Below, piece after piece: positions 52,830 through 64,000 of a DNA stretch of 64,000 nt; positions within the stretch are counted from its first letter, which is position 1; the number at the start of each line of letters is the position of its first letter. The position numbers and the translations under genes were made by a program. The notes under the pieces are model-generated. The model was not told the DNA's origin and ran no database searches. It saw only the letters and a list, made by a program, of their open reading frames with translations. This DNA comes from Aldrovandia affinis (Eukaryota > Chordata > Actinopteri > Notacanthiformes > Halosauridae). The stretch is from NCBI GenBank assembly GCA_029706075.1, contig JAINUG010000018.1, forward strand, positions 2,131,001 through 2,195,000, in the 5' to 3' direction.

Positions 52830-53163
52830 TCAGGTATACTGTAAAGGTGCAAGTCCGTTCACTGCTTTAAAAGTTAGCAACAGTACTTTATAATCAGCCC
52901 GATATTTAACAGGAAGCCAATGTAGTGATGCTAACACAGGAGTAATGTGCTCATACTTCTTGGATCTAGTCAAAATACGAGCCGCTGTATTCTGTACTAG
53001 TTGAAGACTCTTTAGAGAGCTACTAGAGGAGCCGGATAATAAGGCATTACAATAGTCTAGCCTCGATGCGACAAAAGCATGCATCAAGGTTTTTGCATCC
53101 TCTAATGACAGAATGTGCCGAATTTTAGCTATGTTTCTTAGGTGAAAGAAAGCTACTCTGGAA
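52830..53163 (-). pseudogene. L2-type RT C-terminal fragment
   Basis: The minus-strand frame has VAFFHLRNIAKIRHILSLED, SRLDYCNALLSG, LQLVQNTAARILTRSKK, HITPVLASLHWLPVKYRAD and LLTFKAVNGLAPL. It is nearly identical to the copy at 27068-27420 but keeps the normal DYC where that copy has DCC. It is truncated at the 5' end by the element border. Confidence 0.92.
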
Positions 53164-54637
53164 AGAATTACGTTTATAAAGGGAATTGGACAGAAAATCA
53201 CATGGGTCTTTGGAATCAAGTAAATTGGAAGTAATAAAAGAGGAATTTCTTATATTCTATACAAATAAAATGCTCAAGAGGTTATTATACAAGCACATAT
53301 TAATAATTTGGCAGATGCAAAGGTCTTAAATCAATCAATTATTAACGAGTGAGTGTGATCTTTGTGCACTTTTGTATATCTATTTGTATATATATTTTGC
53401 ACCCAAGTGAACAGAGTTTACATTACTCAGTGTTTTTTTAAATGATAAAAACTGTTGAATTCTGTGCAAATAGAGTGCAGAAGTACTAATTATTGAGCAG
53501 TGGCACAACAACAGAACATTGGAAGGCAGCAAGAAATTGCTAAGAAATATAGAAATACATTTTTTTAATTAAAGTGATCTAATACTAGAGAAGGGGCAAA
53601 CCAAGTTCAAGTTATACTTGTTCAAGTTTTTTTCTGCTAAATTCAAGCATACATGTGCACATACAATTCTGTGTACACAAATGCATTTTCCTTAAAGAGC
53701 CCAAGGACCAGTAGGTACAAAACAACCCCATAAAAACTCCAGTGGTTTTAAATTCATAATCATTCACCTAATAGTGTAAAGTGGTATCTTTAGTTTTTAA
53801 TATATTTGTTTGTATCCATCTCCTAAATTATGAAGGTCAGCAACCATTTGTCTTGTGTCTTCTAAGAGTTATTTGCCTTTCTCCATGGTGATGGATGACA
53901 AATGGATTGTATTTGTGTGTAACCTCATTTTTATACCCAGTGAAACAGGAGGCAAGAAAACAGTTCCCTAAGATTATGATTAATGTAAATGTTAATGCAG
54001 ATTTATGTAAAATAATTATTAGGGGTGTGAATAATTGGCACATATTTGGGGGGAAAATTACTTGTTAAAATTTTCATATTCCCATATTGAATCAACATTT
54101 GACTTGAAAATAACTTTGCATTTACTTGTTGGTGAGGGTTATGGTGATGACTGAACTCATCAAACTGTTTGTGACAAGAAAAAGCAACAATTGCATTTAA
54201 CTAAAAGTCAAAGATAAGGACAGATTGCTTGAATACAGACCATAGTTTCTCCTGGCAAATGTGAATGCATTTCAAATGTGTGAATGTGTATGTGGAAATT
54301 TGACTATTTATCTAAAGGTTTTGTTCTTGTGTTTGTAGGTCTGGATTCAATTCATGTTTGTCCTTGACTTGTCTTGACAGGTGAATGCAATTGTAAATGC
54401 AAGTGCTTTTATTTAACATTCTGACAAAACTTTTGACAAAACAAATGTTAATTGAATCCAGGCAACAGTGTATTGATCAACCATAGGAGTCAAGGACAAT
54501 CCTGCTGACTAAAACCCTCCCTCCCTGGCTCTGAGATTAAACCAAATCCATGGCAGTATTCAGTTAATATTTGGCAGCCGTATATTTTATCACTTAACTC
54601 TGCAAAAGTGTGAGCACTGTAATATAATATATAATAT
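53164..54637. other. Unassigned sequence
   Basis: About 53995-54060 contains TTATTAGGGGTGTGAATAATTGGCACA, a Tc1-end-like phrase without partner. An AT run lies at about 54620-54637. No gene was recognised. Confidence 0.4.
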
Positions 54638-54786
54638 ATGCCATTTAGCAGACGCTTTTATCCAAAGCGACTTACAGTAGTGAATGCATACATTTTTCAG
54701 TATATGTGGCCCCAGTGGGGAATGAACCCACAACCTAAGCGTTGCCAACGCCATGCTCTACCAACTGAGCCACAGAGAGCCACTGT
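54638..54786 (-). mobile_element. tRNA-derived SINE, complete, minus strand
   Basis: On the minus strand TGGCTCAGTTGG (54772-54761) is an A box and GGTTCATTCC (54728-54719) a B box of an internal Pol III promoter. The body ends in TAAGTCGCTTTGGATAAAAGCGTCTGCTAAATGGC and then an ATAT tail at the low end. The tRNA-like part lacks a proper anticodon arm. The tail is shared with LINE family 2. Confidence 0.93.
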
Positions 54787-56750
54787 GTTGCAATACAGAG
54801 ATAAAAAATGTGTGTGTGTATGTGTGTATGTCCCTGTTTGCAAAGAGTCTCTTACTCAACTGAACATCAGCAAAGAGTACAAATAATTGAGCTCGATAGT
54901 GGAAAAAGAAAAATGGGGATCGGGGAAAAACTTTTGTAACTCACTATACAACTGTACATATCCAGTAACTATGACACTGTAAGAAATTCATGAAACTATG
55001 AACAATGTAACTGACTTCATAATTCCCTCCATCTCCACCACATATGATGTGCGATGAGCATTTTTGTGCAAAATGGCTGCCGTGCATCACGTGGATGGAT
55101 GCTGCCCATTAGTGATGGTTGATGTCAGTTACGCACTCCCCCTCACCTGTAAAGTGCTTTCAGCCATACAAATGCAACCAATCATTGTTATTATTATTAC
55201 TTTGAACAAAATATTGTTCTCTCCTTCAAATTCTGAATGTATTGCAAACACCTCTAGGTGTGCTTGATCAGAACCTGTGTTCCCTTAAGAACACTTCTGA
55301 ATGACCTGTTGTATGATGAGCTAGCGTGCAATATTTTGGTAGAAATTGCTGATATATGTATAATTGTTCATAAAGACGGCTTCTTTTGCATGATCTCATT
55401 CATGTGTATGCATCACTGTCTTGTTATGTTTTCCTTAAACCTGTGCCCTTTCATACACAGGGAGTTATAGTGCACTCAGCAAGTAAATAACTGCACTACA
55501 TGCATAACGTGACAGCCTCGGCTGATTAATATGTTACTTATTAGGCTTAGCATTATTATTACCTGCATTCCCTCAAAGAATGTAAAGTATAGGCACAGGA
55601 TTGGATTTAAAATCTCTCATGTGTACAAAACATACGTATCAATACTCTACTTGTGCATTTTACTGTAATTGAATAAAACATCCTTCTTTAATATGCAAAC
55701 AAAAATGCCACTAATAACTTTGTCTGTCATAATTATTTTCAGTAAAGGATCATTCAGATGCTACCATTGTGGTTTGGGCAATACATAAATATTTTTTAAA
55801 AATACATAGGTTTATGGGGCTTCATTGCATTGATGCATTTCTAAGGGTACAATGTGAGTTGTGACTTATGGTTAATCATAGACCAAAAAAAATAAAGAAA
55901 AATAAATCCATGCCCGTTAGGTACAACTTCTGTTTGTAAATGTGACCGCTATGACATTTAGCTTTTTCCTGCCTGCTGTTTTGGCTTGTTCGCCACATGT
56001 AAAAGGGCCTGGCTCTGAATGCGGCCAGCACCCTGCAGGTTTATTTATGTAGTATTCGTAAAAGGAAGGCTACGCAGCCGGTATTGTCCCAAGATGGAAT
56101 AATATCCAATAAATCTATGTCAATAACCATGTTGGGCTTCTGCACCAGGAGGGAGGTAGAGAGGTGCCCTTGGACACTGAATCAAAGTGTTTTTATATCT
56201 GTGAAGGGTAGATAATCTTATTTGTGCAAAAACTGAATTGCTGGGTTTCTTTACTGGTGTCTTTAATTTGACATAATTCTTGACACAATGCTTTTCTGTG
56301 TTTTTTGCAAGCATTTTTCTGTCCATGTTTTATTTTACAATTCAACCAAAGACAGGCTGTTCTTGTACTCTTGAGCAATTGTAAATACAAAATATATTAA
56401 TACATGTGTTTATCATTTTAAGTGAAGTTAAATATAAAAATAAATTAATATTAAATTCAATCTTTGTTGTTATTATTCCATTAGATTTTTTTTGTTCCTC
56501 TACTCACAAGGAGTTTTAGAATCAATGACAGGTTTCCAAAAATGCATTTCTGACTTAAGGTTTAAGGACCCCTGAGAAGAATGATGTAATGTTGAATTTG
56601 CAACATAAATGTTACTAAAATGTTGAATGATCACCAAAAAAATCAACATGATACTAAGGAGTTGGAAAATATGAAAGAAACCACATTTGTTGGTAACACT
56701 TGAACATTTATTTCATCATGTTGATCTGTAAAGCATTTTTCTTCCTTATT
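54787..56750. other. Unassigned sequence with (TG)n
   Basis: A TGTGTGTGTATGTGTGTATG run lies near 54811-54832. The open frames at 55064-55470 are unremarkable and lack splice context. No element was recognised. Confidence 0.4.
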
Positions 56751-56754
56751 TCAG

Positions 56755-57899
56755 TCTATTTACTATTTATATTAATGGTCTATAACCAACGCACAATGCC
56801 ACTTTTATGCTGATGATACGGTCATATACTGCTCTGCCCCCACTCAGGATCAGGCCCTCTGTCAGCTTCAACATGCATTTAATATTATACAAGATAACCT
56901 TTCTCAGTTGAAGCTTGTTCTGAATGCGGACAAAACAAAGCTTATGATATTCACCAACTCAAAGAAAAAGCCACTAAATCTACCATCTATTATTTCTCTA
57001 CAGGGAAACAAGATTGAGCCTGTTCTGACATATAAATATTTAGGAATTATAATTGATGTCTCTCTTTCTTTTAAACCACACATACAACACCTTGCGAGGA
57101 AACTACAGCTGAAACTGGGTTTTTATTTTAGAAACAAGTCTTGTTTTTCCTTTGAGGTAAAAAAGAAACTCGTTGAGGCAACTTTTATATCTGTGCTGGA
57201 TTTTGGTGATATTATATATATGCATGCATCCTTGCAGTGTCTCCATGCATTGGACACTCTCTACCATGGGGCACTCAGGTTTGTTACAAATTGTAAAGCC
57301 TTAACTCACCACTGCTCCTTGTGCGCCAGGGTTGGTTGGCCTGCGTTGACCACCCGCAGACTAAATCATTGGCATATTTTTATTTATAAGGCAATTCTTG
57401 GCCTCCTTCCTTCATATTTAGGCAATTATATACATCAGAAAAAGGTTGAAAAGTACTGCCTACGCTCTCAGGATTTATTTTTACTAAATGTTCCAATTGC
57501 CCGTACCGAGTTGGGTAAAAAGGCTTTTAAATACGCTGCTCCCTACAACTGGAATAAATTACAGACTATCTGAAATCTCAAGGAGCTGGTTTCGTTAAAT
57601 GCTTTTAAATCTATCCTAAAGGATTTAGAGGTGGGCACATCAGGATGTCAATGTTTTAATTAGGAAAACTGTCCCTGTTATTTTTTAAATATATATAATT
57701 TTTTTTTTTTTTTTTTATTTTTTTTTTTCTCTCTCTTTCAATTTTCAACTTAGATTCTGTTATATGTTATACATTTTGTATGTATCCAACTAATTGTTTT
57801 CTTGCTGCCTGTCTTGGGCAGGACACACTTGAAAAAGAGATTTTTAATCTCAATGTGGCTTTTCTGGTTAAATAAAGGTTAAATAAAAATAAAAATAAA
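56755..57899 (+). mobile_element. LINE, 5'-truncated, with 3' hairpin and AAATA tail
   Basis: It starts inside the RT palm and runs through the C-terminus. The UTR has a T-rich run (57684-57730) and CACTTGAAAAAGAGATTTTTAATCTCA, a hairpin like that of the LINE at 3410-3442. It ends in GGTTAAATAAAGGTTAAATAAAAATAAAAATAAAAA. Confidence 0.92.
56760..57573 (+). pseudogene. LINE RT, palm to C-terminus
   Basis: HFYADDTVIYCSAPTQDQAL holds the catalytic YADD (about 56809-56820), followed in the same reading direction by LVLNADKTKLMIFTNSKK, YKYLGIIIDVSLSFKPHIQH, LDFGDIIYMHAS, ALRFVTNCKALTHHCSLCAR and FKYAAPYNWNKLQ. The frame from 56908 is open for 221 codons. The part before YADD is missing, as expected for 5' truncation during target-primed reverse transcription. 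The C-terminal layout is like that of the LINE at 926-3337. Confidence 0.92.
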
Positions 57900-60800
57900 A
57901 ATTGCTCATTCCAACATATTGAAAATGAACAGAAATAAATAAAAACAAAATTTTGCTCTTGAAAAAGATGTTATTGCTTTGTAGTTGTAAATTAATCTTC
58001 ACTTTGTGTTAGTTATTGTATTTTGAAACACTGAGGGTGTCATATTATTTTCTATGCAGCCTTGAAGGTCAACAACTGAAACGTTGCTGCCACCTCGCTA
58101 TGAATTTTCCAACATAATGAAACATAATAATTTTAAAGATGTTTAAGCCATTTATCTTTGCATTACATGTAATTTCATTATGTTTAATGTATCTCAGTAC
58201 ATTATGTGTAATGTTGATAATTTGTGAATGACCTATTTTGGGCACAATTATGTGGTGTGCAACAAGGACTGTCCCACGTTACTGTCTTTTTCATGAGAAT
58301 AAGCATGGCAGCTGGAGTAAATGACATACTAAGCACAACTATGAGGATTGGAGTACAATCAATTGACTAAAAACAAAGAGAAATCTGTTAAAAATATATA
58401 ATAACCAGAAAAATGAAGTGTAAATATGCTACAGATAACACAATGGATATTGTGAGGCTCCGTGCCTCGGTTGTGACCGTGTATGGTGAACATTGTCTGC
58501 GTGCCAAATGCCAAGATGGCCTGAGGAGAAGAACAGTTGGCAGCCACATTTGGCTGGTTACACACTGTTAGACAGGAATGCACTGGGTCTTCAGGGGAAA
58601 GCCATTGTAAATGATACCTAGTTATTAGAACAGCTTTGGAACATCAGCAAGCTGTTGTGTCCAACTGCTTCATTACCCTGGTGGCATCTTAGCAAAGTTG
58701 CACGATGACCAGTAAAACTCCAAAGGGTTTGCCAGATTCCCCACCCCCTATATCTTGCCCTTTGTTGACTTTCACACCCGTACATTTCCAGAAAATCTGC
58801 ACCTGCTTATAACATCAAGATTGGACCATAAGTGTATTGCCAGGTGTTGATTATCTGGTGGATCAATTACTGCATACAGGTTTTATGTTTCCATATCATT
58901 GTACCAACTTCACAGCAACATTAAGAGAATGCTATCTGTTTGATGGGGAGGTGGTTAATTGTTCCATTTAAGGAGCCTGACCTTGCTGATATTAAATTCA
59001 TTAGTGATGTATGAAGGTTAATTAGAACTGGGAGAAACCCATGCATCATAGAGCCTATTGTATTAGTTCACCCTGTCATTTGTTATACAAACTTAAATCT
59101 CAGTTATCATTCAGTCATTATACTATAAACTATTCAAGCAGTTTTTTATCAATCATGCAATATCCTAGAAATGACAGATCAGTTCATTTGAGTGACAGCT
59201 CTATATTCAATGAAAGGTTCATTTAAAAATGTTTTATTCTGACTGATGAGCAAAAATGTTTAACTGGATTTACATTATGCATATGGTAGTCAACTTCAGC
59301 AAAGTAAACTAGATTAGTCATATTTTGAATTTAACATCTTATATATTTTTTTACTTTAGATATTTAAAAAAACTATATCAGTATCAAAGTATCAAATATA
59401 TAGGCTACAGTGTATATTTATAAAAGCTTAACCAGTATCAAAGACCCATCTTATTTCAGATGAGATTAATTACAGGCTCAGTTTCTTTCCTATGTAGAGA
59501 ATATTTGTCCCTGAAATTTAAAACTCCCTAGATAATGATTTCACATGTACAAAAAAGAAGTCAAACAGATTGCGTATCCTTCTATTCCATCTTCCAATCA
59601 ATGGTAGGAATTTGATTTTATCCAATAAAGCTTCCATGCACCTGATACTATGGAAGCTGTCTGCTCCGCAGGGATAACATAAGTAAATGCAATAAAGGCA
59701 GTGAAACAATTGTCGGATTTGAAAGAAATAATTAAATTGAAGGGGCATAAGACCCCAGTCTTGCAATCAAATAAGCCTCAAGGCAAGTCTCAATAGCAAG
59801 TCTTTCACAGAGGGTTTGCCCTGGAAGAGATGGCACTGGCGGAGCTGCTCTCACTCTTCCATCGGGCACAGCGTATTGCAGCTCTACTGGCCTGGGACAG
59901 TCCTCAGGGGCCTGCAGATCCTCCTTTGCAAAGCACACAGGATCAATCACTCCAGGACCGGGAGAAACCTTGTTTTCAGACCGAGGGGTATCCCTGTAGC
60001 CTCTGCCCTTTGCTTGCTAAATAGATGCAAAATCTTTTTTTTTTTAAACACTTTGCGGCTATTTCCAATACAGTGGTGGTGGAGTGAGTTTGGTATACTG
60101 CTTCAAAGCAATGCACGTGCTGTATGTGTACAGATCCTCAGGCATCATACAATAGTGGGGTGGCCTATGACGGAGAGGACAATCAGGTTCTTGACCTTTC
60201 AAAAGGAAATGCCACCATATCTAGACAAACCGCAGTTTACTGAGTTTTTACTGAATTAATTTTGGTGATCGTTGAATGACCCAAACTGTACTGATGAAGA
60301 CAGAGACAAACACATGCATTTAACTGTGTGTCAAGGTTAAGGACAATTGTGATTGCATTTGTATTCTTGAATTGTTGTTCATCTCTCAATCATTGGTTTG
60401 AGATTACCCCTTGAGCTCTCTTGAGTGTTTGGAACATTTCATCAGCCATTTGCAAGTATCTCAGACTAAAAAAATAATTTCAGAATATCTAAGTATAAAA
60501 ACAGTATGTTACTGGACAATATGTTGTCCCCTCCCCCACCCACACACAGACGCACACAACACACAATCTCCAATCTCTCTTATTTGAACTTCAATAGGAA
60601 GAATGTAAGATTTCCATTAAAAACTCAATAAAATGCCCATCAAAATAAACACAAGGAAACAACATCTTTCCCATAATTACAATGTCAGGGGAATTATCCT
60701 AAAATAACCTATTTTTAAACTGCCATGTTTTGGGCAGAGCTCCAATTCTATGTCGCTCTGGAGCTTGGTAAAGAATGAATGATTTTCCCTGAGTACATCT

Positions 60801-61780
60801 ACAATGTTAACCGTGTAATATCTAATACAGCACTATGAACATATGCTACTGTACTTAAAGAGCTAAATTCACAGAGGACCCATGAAACACATTACAGTAT
60901 TGGGAATGGTGTCAGTGAAGCAAGGGCCTGGGAAAGAGGGGAAATGGCATCACATTAATGTCCAATGGTGTGAACAGATGGTATTGCAGACACAGTCAGA
61001 TCCCAATTAAATCGGCCAATACTGAATAAAAAAAGGCAATTTAGTTGGGATTATTAGTAAATGTTTGCAAATGGAATAGCAGCCATAGGATAATTGAATA
61101 ATATATTATGATTTATTTTTTGTGTCTTAATGCTGCAGGCAAATGCAGTTGTCCAAAGCTAGCATATGTTGTTGCGAATTTTTCATGAATGTAATTATCA
61201 AGAAAGAAACACAAGTGAGACGCTCGTAGGCAAGGCAAAGAGTAGATGGACATGAAGGAAGGTAATGAAGGTATGCCAGCTGAATGAGAAATGGAAATGA
61301 GAATGTGTGCAGCCTTTTAAACTTAAGGTGAGTTCAATAAATGAAGAGGCATGAAGTGCTACCTTTCTACCTGTTTTCTATTATAAGCTAAATAAGTGAG
61401 CGCTTATGGTCCCGTGAACACTAGGGGCCCCCCTCATGATTACTTAAAAATAAAAAAATACCAGCCTTGGGAGACACTTGGTGCCCCCAAGTGTTGATCA
61501 AGAAGAATGTACTGTATACATGTTTACGCTCTCAGTGGTTATAATTAGAAATTGATTTATTGTCTAGGCTAGACTTTTTATTTTTGCTCCAGTAGCTGGG
61601 ATTAAGGACAGGGGACAGAGGCCTTGCAAGCTACCCATCTTCAATGTCATTGTTAAACCTTATTAAAGCTAAGAAGGCCAGTTTATAGCTAATATTATTT
61701 ATACTTCAATCGCCGTAAAAAAGAATAAAAAATGCTAACCAAGTGTAACAGGTAGTGCCTAGGACCCATAGGCAACACTA
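57900..61780. other. Long stretch without recognised gene
   Basis: 58063-58093 has the GAAACGTTG-type tail phrase also seen near 12520. An open frame at 59816-60024 (peptide with MALAELLSLFHRAQRIAAL, GC-richer than its flanks) could be an exon but has no convincing splice sites. The inverted repeat ACACTTGG-TGCCC-CCAAGTGT lies at about 61473-61493. Nothing else was seen. Confidence 0.45.
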
Positions 61781-61924
61781 ATGAGTAGGGTGTATCTCCC
61801 AGCATACGTACATATAATGACACCTTCCCTTTTCCTTTGTGTGCCTTGTGTTTGTAGGGAATCAACGCCAATCTAGTGCATGGAATAAGACCGTGGTATG
61901 TTTGAAACGTACTTTGCGCTTTTA

Positions 61925-62640
61925 AGGTTAGTGTTAAACTTGGTAACATGTAGACTCTTTTGATGTTCAACTAGTGTTTGTATGTGTTTGCTCCGTGGGC
62001 GAAGCTCCTTTTTTTGTTTGTGTGAAACCGTAATCCTCAATTAGCCCAGGTAAATCCGGAAGCATCTATAACTGTTGCATTGATGTATAGACATTGTTTC
62101 TGATGTTTAACCATTATATTTGTGTGGTTTTAATAGTGGTTGTTTTCTCAGTGTGCAAAGCCCCTTATATCATGTATGAATACACCGTTCTTAACTGGCC
62201 CAATTGAATCTGAATGTATGTAAAACTGCTAAGTTCCTAACTGGTGTGGCTCTGTGTGGCTCAGTAGGTAGAGCATGGCATTGGCAACACTTAGGTTGTG
62301 GGTTAAATTCCCACTGGGACCACATATACTTCGTGATGCATTCAGTACTGTAAGTCGCTTTGGATAAAAGCGTCTGCTAAATGACATATATTACATATAT
62401 TACATTATATTACATATATTACAACTTTAGCTTTTAAGCTGGTTACTATGTAGACTTCATTTCTGATACCTAAACAGCATATTTCTGTGTTTAGCAGCAT
62501 TGCTTGCTCCGTGTGCTTAGCTCCTTATATTGTGTATGAAGACGCCGTCCTTAATTGGCCCAGTGAATTCGGACCTATGTATCGCCACCATGTACTGCCA
62601 ACATCGTTTGCACCATTATGTTTGCTGTCTATATAATTGA
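61925..62640 (+). repeat. Three diverged tandem units split by a SINE
   Basis: Each unit carries a TG[TC]TCCGTG-like or CAGTGTGC start, [GA]C[AT]AAGC[CT]CCTT, AC[AC]CCGT[CT]CTTAA[CT]TGGCCCA and a following GTATGTA word: near 61990-62070, 62155-62220 and 62508-62580. Spacing is about 170 bp, and about 350 bp where the SINE lies between units 2 and 3. Identity is moderate. Confidence 0.6.
62247..62395 (+). mobile_element. tRNA-derived SINE inserted in the tandem array
   Basis: A box TGGCTCAGTAGG (62257-62268), B box-like GGTTAAATTCC (62301-62311), then TAAGTCGCTTTGGATAAAAGCGTCTGCTAAATGAC and a run of (ATATTAC)n-like tail. Same family as 54638-54786 and the split copy at 42699/44186. Confidence 0.92.
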
Positions 62641-63829
62641 CCTAGCTTGTTAAACAAATTCCTGGTTCCATTTCCAACAGGCATGGTTTGGGTGCTTTGG
62701 GAATGAGTGCTTCCATTCAGCATGTCCCAGCCACTAGCGTTTTAAGAGTTGGTCTATTCCATACGGTTAAATCTAATTGTAGTACATTGCTTCTAAGATG
62801 CAACATTAATTCATTTTCTTATACATAGCATGTTTCTAGATGGGCCCTGGCTAAGGTGGGGAAAGGTGGGGTAGCATCGCCTTTTAGCTAGGTATGGCCC
62901 TATTTGGCATAGTTGCCTATTATCCATGGTTGTTTCTAGTTTATTTCTTGTTTTATATGTTATGGGTATATATTTGTTGGAATGCTTCTTTATTTTATTT
63001 GTGAATGTATGTTTAGTTGGGTGTCTCTGTACGATAGTTCAGTCTGGGGAAGTTGAAACACAACTGTAGCTTTGCATGCTGTAGCAGCCCTTTCTATAAA
63101 CAGTATGATCTGCCTGTATTTCCACCTGTATTTAACCAGTGATGTTAACTCATTTCATTTCACTGCTGACATGAAATTGGTTGTTGTCTTGTCCCATTGC
63201 AGGAGTCTTCTCCAATGTGGCTCGGTCACTGTTTTTCCCATATCATTTATATATGTATAACCCATTTGAGCAACAGTTACTATTGTGCCTTACTACCGTT
63301 TACCTTTCTGGTGTGTGTTAAAAGATGTGTTTTAACTAGGTAATAAATTGCAACAGGGGAGTGGGTGCTCCAATGTGAGAGAGGGGCACCCTGACTCTAA
63401 ATATATATTACTTTATTTACTTGATTTTATTTTGTATACTACCTTATATACCTTCAGTCACTACCGCCACGGTAACTAAATAAAGTTTACCTCTACTCAG
63501 CTAGTCTTTAGGCAGCGTGAAATATCATTAGGGGATATTGGGGGATCATTAGGGGATATCATCAGGATACACGAAATAATTTTGCTTTTGTGTATCCTGA
63601 TATGTGACCTTCCACTACTTGACCTATTATTCTTAACACATGTATTTGTTCTTACTCCTAGGTGTAGGGCAATATTGTGTTTGAGTGCAGTGAAGAAATT
63701 CAATAAGTGTGCTGTAGCAATCAACCTCCCTCACTATCGAGATTCATGTTAGCACCTGAACATTTCCCGAGAAGGACGAGCATTCACTACCACCAGGGCT
63801 ATCTTGGTGTATCTATTTTGCCTATTAAC
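62641..63829. other. Unassigned sequence
   Basis: It contains AACTAAATAAAGTTTACC (poly(A)-type, about 63473-63490), directly repeated ATCATTAGGGGATAT words (63525-63560), and a 15-bp hairpin. The nature is unknown; together with the tandem units upstream it may be one LTR-like or UTR-like unit. Confidence 0.35.
63562..63600. repeat. 15-bp hairpin after short direct repeats
   Basis: TCAGGATACACGAAA (63562-63576) pairs with TTTTGTGTATCCTGA (63586-63600), 14 of 15 bases, with a 9-nt loop. It follows two copies of CATTAGGGGATAT. Confidence 0.85.
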
Positions 63830-64000
63830 TGTATGCCATGTGACAATCCCTGGACTGGAGCAGAACAGCCGATGGTAAGAACTGGCAGAGGAGTGGGGTT
63901 TGCTGGTCTACGGACCGGATCTTTATTTTTCTGTCTCTCCCCCAGACACGGGAGAGAGAAACAGCGGGAGAGCAAAATAAAGGCAAGCGCAAAACACAAA
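63830..64000 (-). repeat. LTR of the Gmr1-like family, cut by the window edge
   Basis: ATGCCATGTGACAATCCCTGG ... GTTTGCTGGTCTACGGACCGGATCTTTATTTTTCTGTCTCTC follows the order of the low end of the 48254-48980 LTR (GTGACCAACCCTGG ... GTTTGTCGGTCTCCGGACCGGATTTGTATTTATTTTTTC). The minus-strand poly(A) signal is at about 63926. It may belong to an element lying to the right. Confidence 0.75.

Larger units (their letters stand above)
51863..53163 (-). mobile_element. L2-type LINE, second copy, 3' part only
   Basis: From (AAATC)n at 51864-51888 the sequence follows the 26205-27440 copy block by block (GTATTTGTATAGCGCTTTT, AACGCTTAACAGAGGGG, GATAGCCCCGACAGG, GAGCCGGATAATAAGGC). It stops at 53163 in the RT C-terminal region. 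It has retained about 14 bases (TTCTTGTGAATGAAGCAG, near 52785-52803) that are absent from the other copy. Confidence 0.94.

Noticed and set aside
54719-54772. tRNA gene suggested by A and B boxes
   Set aside because: The boxes belong to a SINE: no cloverleaf or anticodon arm, and the body continues into a LINE-like tail; two other copies occur in the window.
59816-60024. Open frames on both strands considered as an exon
   Set aside because: No convincing splice signals, both strands equally open, peptide not recognised.
1-64000. Bacterial-type systems (CRISPR, toxin-antitoxin, operons, integrons)
   Set aside because: Composition, splice-like signals, LINEs, SINE and microsatellites all indicate a vertebrate nuclear genome; no Shine-Dalgarno-led gene clusters.

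Overview
The window reads as teleost-type fish nuclear DNA that is dominated by transposable elements. It contains no prokaryotic operons, rRNA or CRISPR. The fish assignment is an inference from the repeat content: several Tc1-like families, hAT and Harbinger-like elements, L2-type LINEs with the (AAATC)n/TTTGTATAGCGCTTTT 3' end, a tRNA-derived SINE, a Gmr1-like Ty3/gypsy element, a Crypton-type recombinase relic, and TAGC-rich tracts. Nearly every recognisable coding stretch belongs to a mobile element and most are broken.

Layout, left part (1-13.3 kb): a nearly intact LINE (EN-RT reading frame with one in-frame TGA) abuts a fragment of an uncharacterised 'HAL[ST]GCDT ... CXC' gene family. 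Then follow a deleted Tc1-like element, an LTR-like sequence, a 1.1-kb Harbinger-like element inside another LTR-like sequence, a second Tc1-like element, three small exon-like segments that may belong to a host gene (8.7-10.06 kb), a solo LTR with a perfect 5-bp target duplication at the splice donor of the last of them, and a second, longer copy of the GCDT/CXC gene (358 codons open) bracketed by inverted copies of a dispersed repeat. I read this gene as a diverged FEN1/XPG-like (PIN-type) nuclease joined to a Cys-rich CXC module. It is the best candidate here for something undescribed.

Middle part (13.6-38.8 kb): a 946-bp hAT derivative with an 8-bp target duplication; a sparse 3-kb stretch with a near-perfect 78-nt hairpin; a hAT transposase pseudogene on the minus strand, broken by a Tc1-like element, by an AT-rich insertion with a direct duplication and by a probable LTR; a TAGC-rich tract; a nearly full-length L2-type LINE on the minus strand (ORF1 with esterase motifs, ORF2 with EN and RT); fragments of a second LINE family; a degraded Crypton-type tyrosine recombinase; and a ZMYM1-like hAT relic.

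Right part (38.8-64 kb): a Gmr1-like Ty3/gypsy element on the minus strand with integrase upstream of reverse transcriptase; a SINE split by a Tc1-like element; a 157-bp hAT MITE with exact 8-bp duplication; LINE tails; a solo LTR of the Gmr1-like family and another at the right edge; a second L2 3' fragment with a 70-bp nested retro-insertion; a SINE; a 5'-truncated LINE; and a tandem array split by a SINE. Stretches at 14.6-18.2, 24.7-26.2, 31-33.2, 44.3-46.2, 50-51.8, 53.2-56.7 and 58-61.8 kb show no recognisable gene.

How the parts relate: most relationships are those of parasites and hosts. Nested insertions give a relative order of events. The SINE shares its 3' tail with one LINE family in the window, which is therefore its likely mobilising partner. 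All DNA transposons here lack an intact transposase, so any movement would need enzymes from elsewhere.
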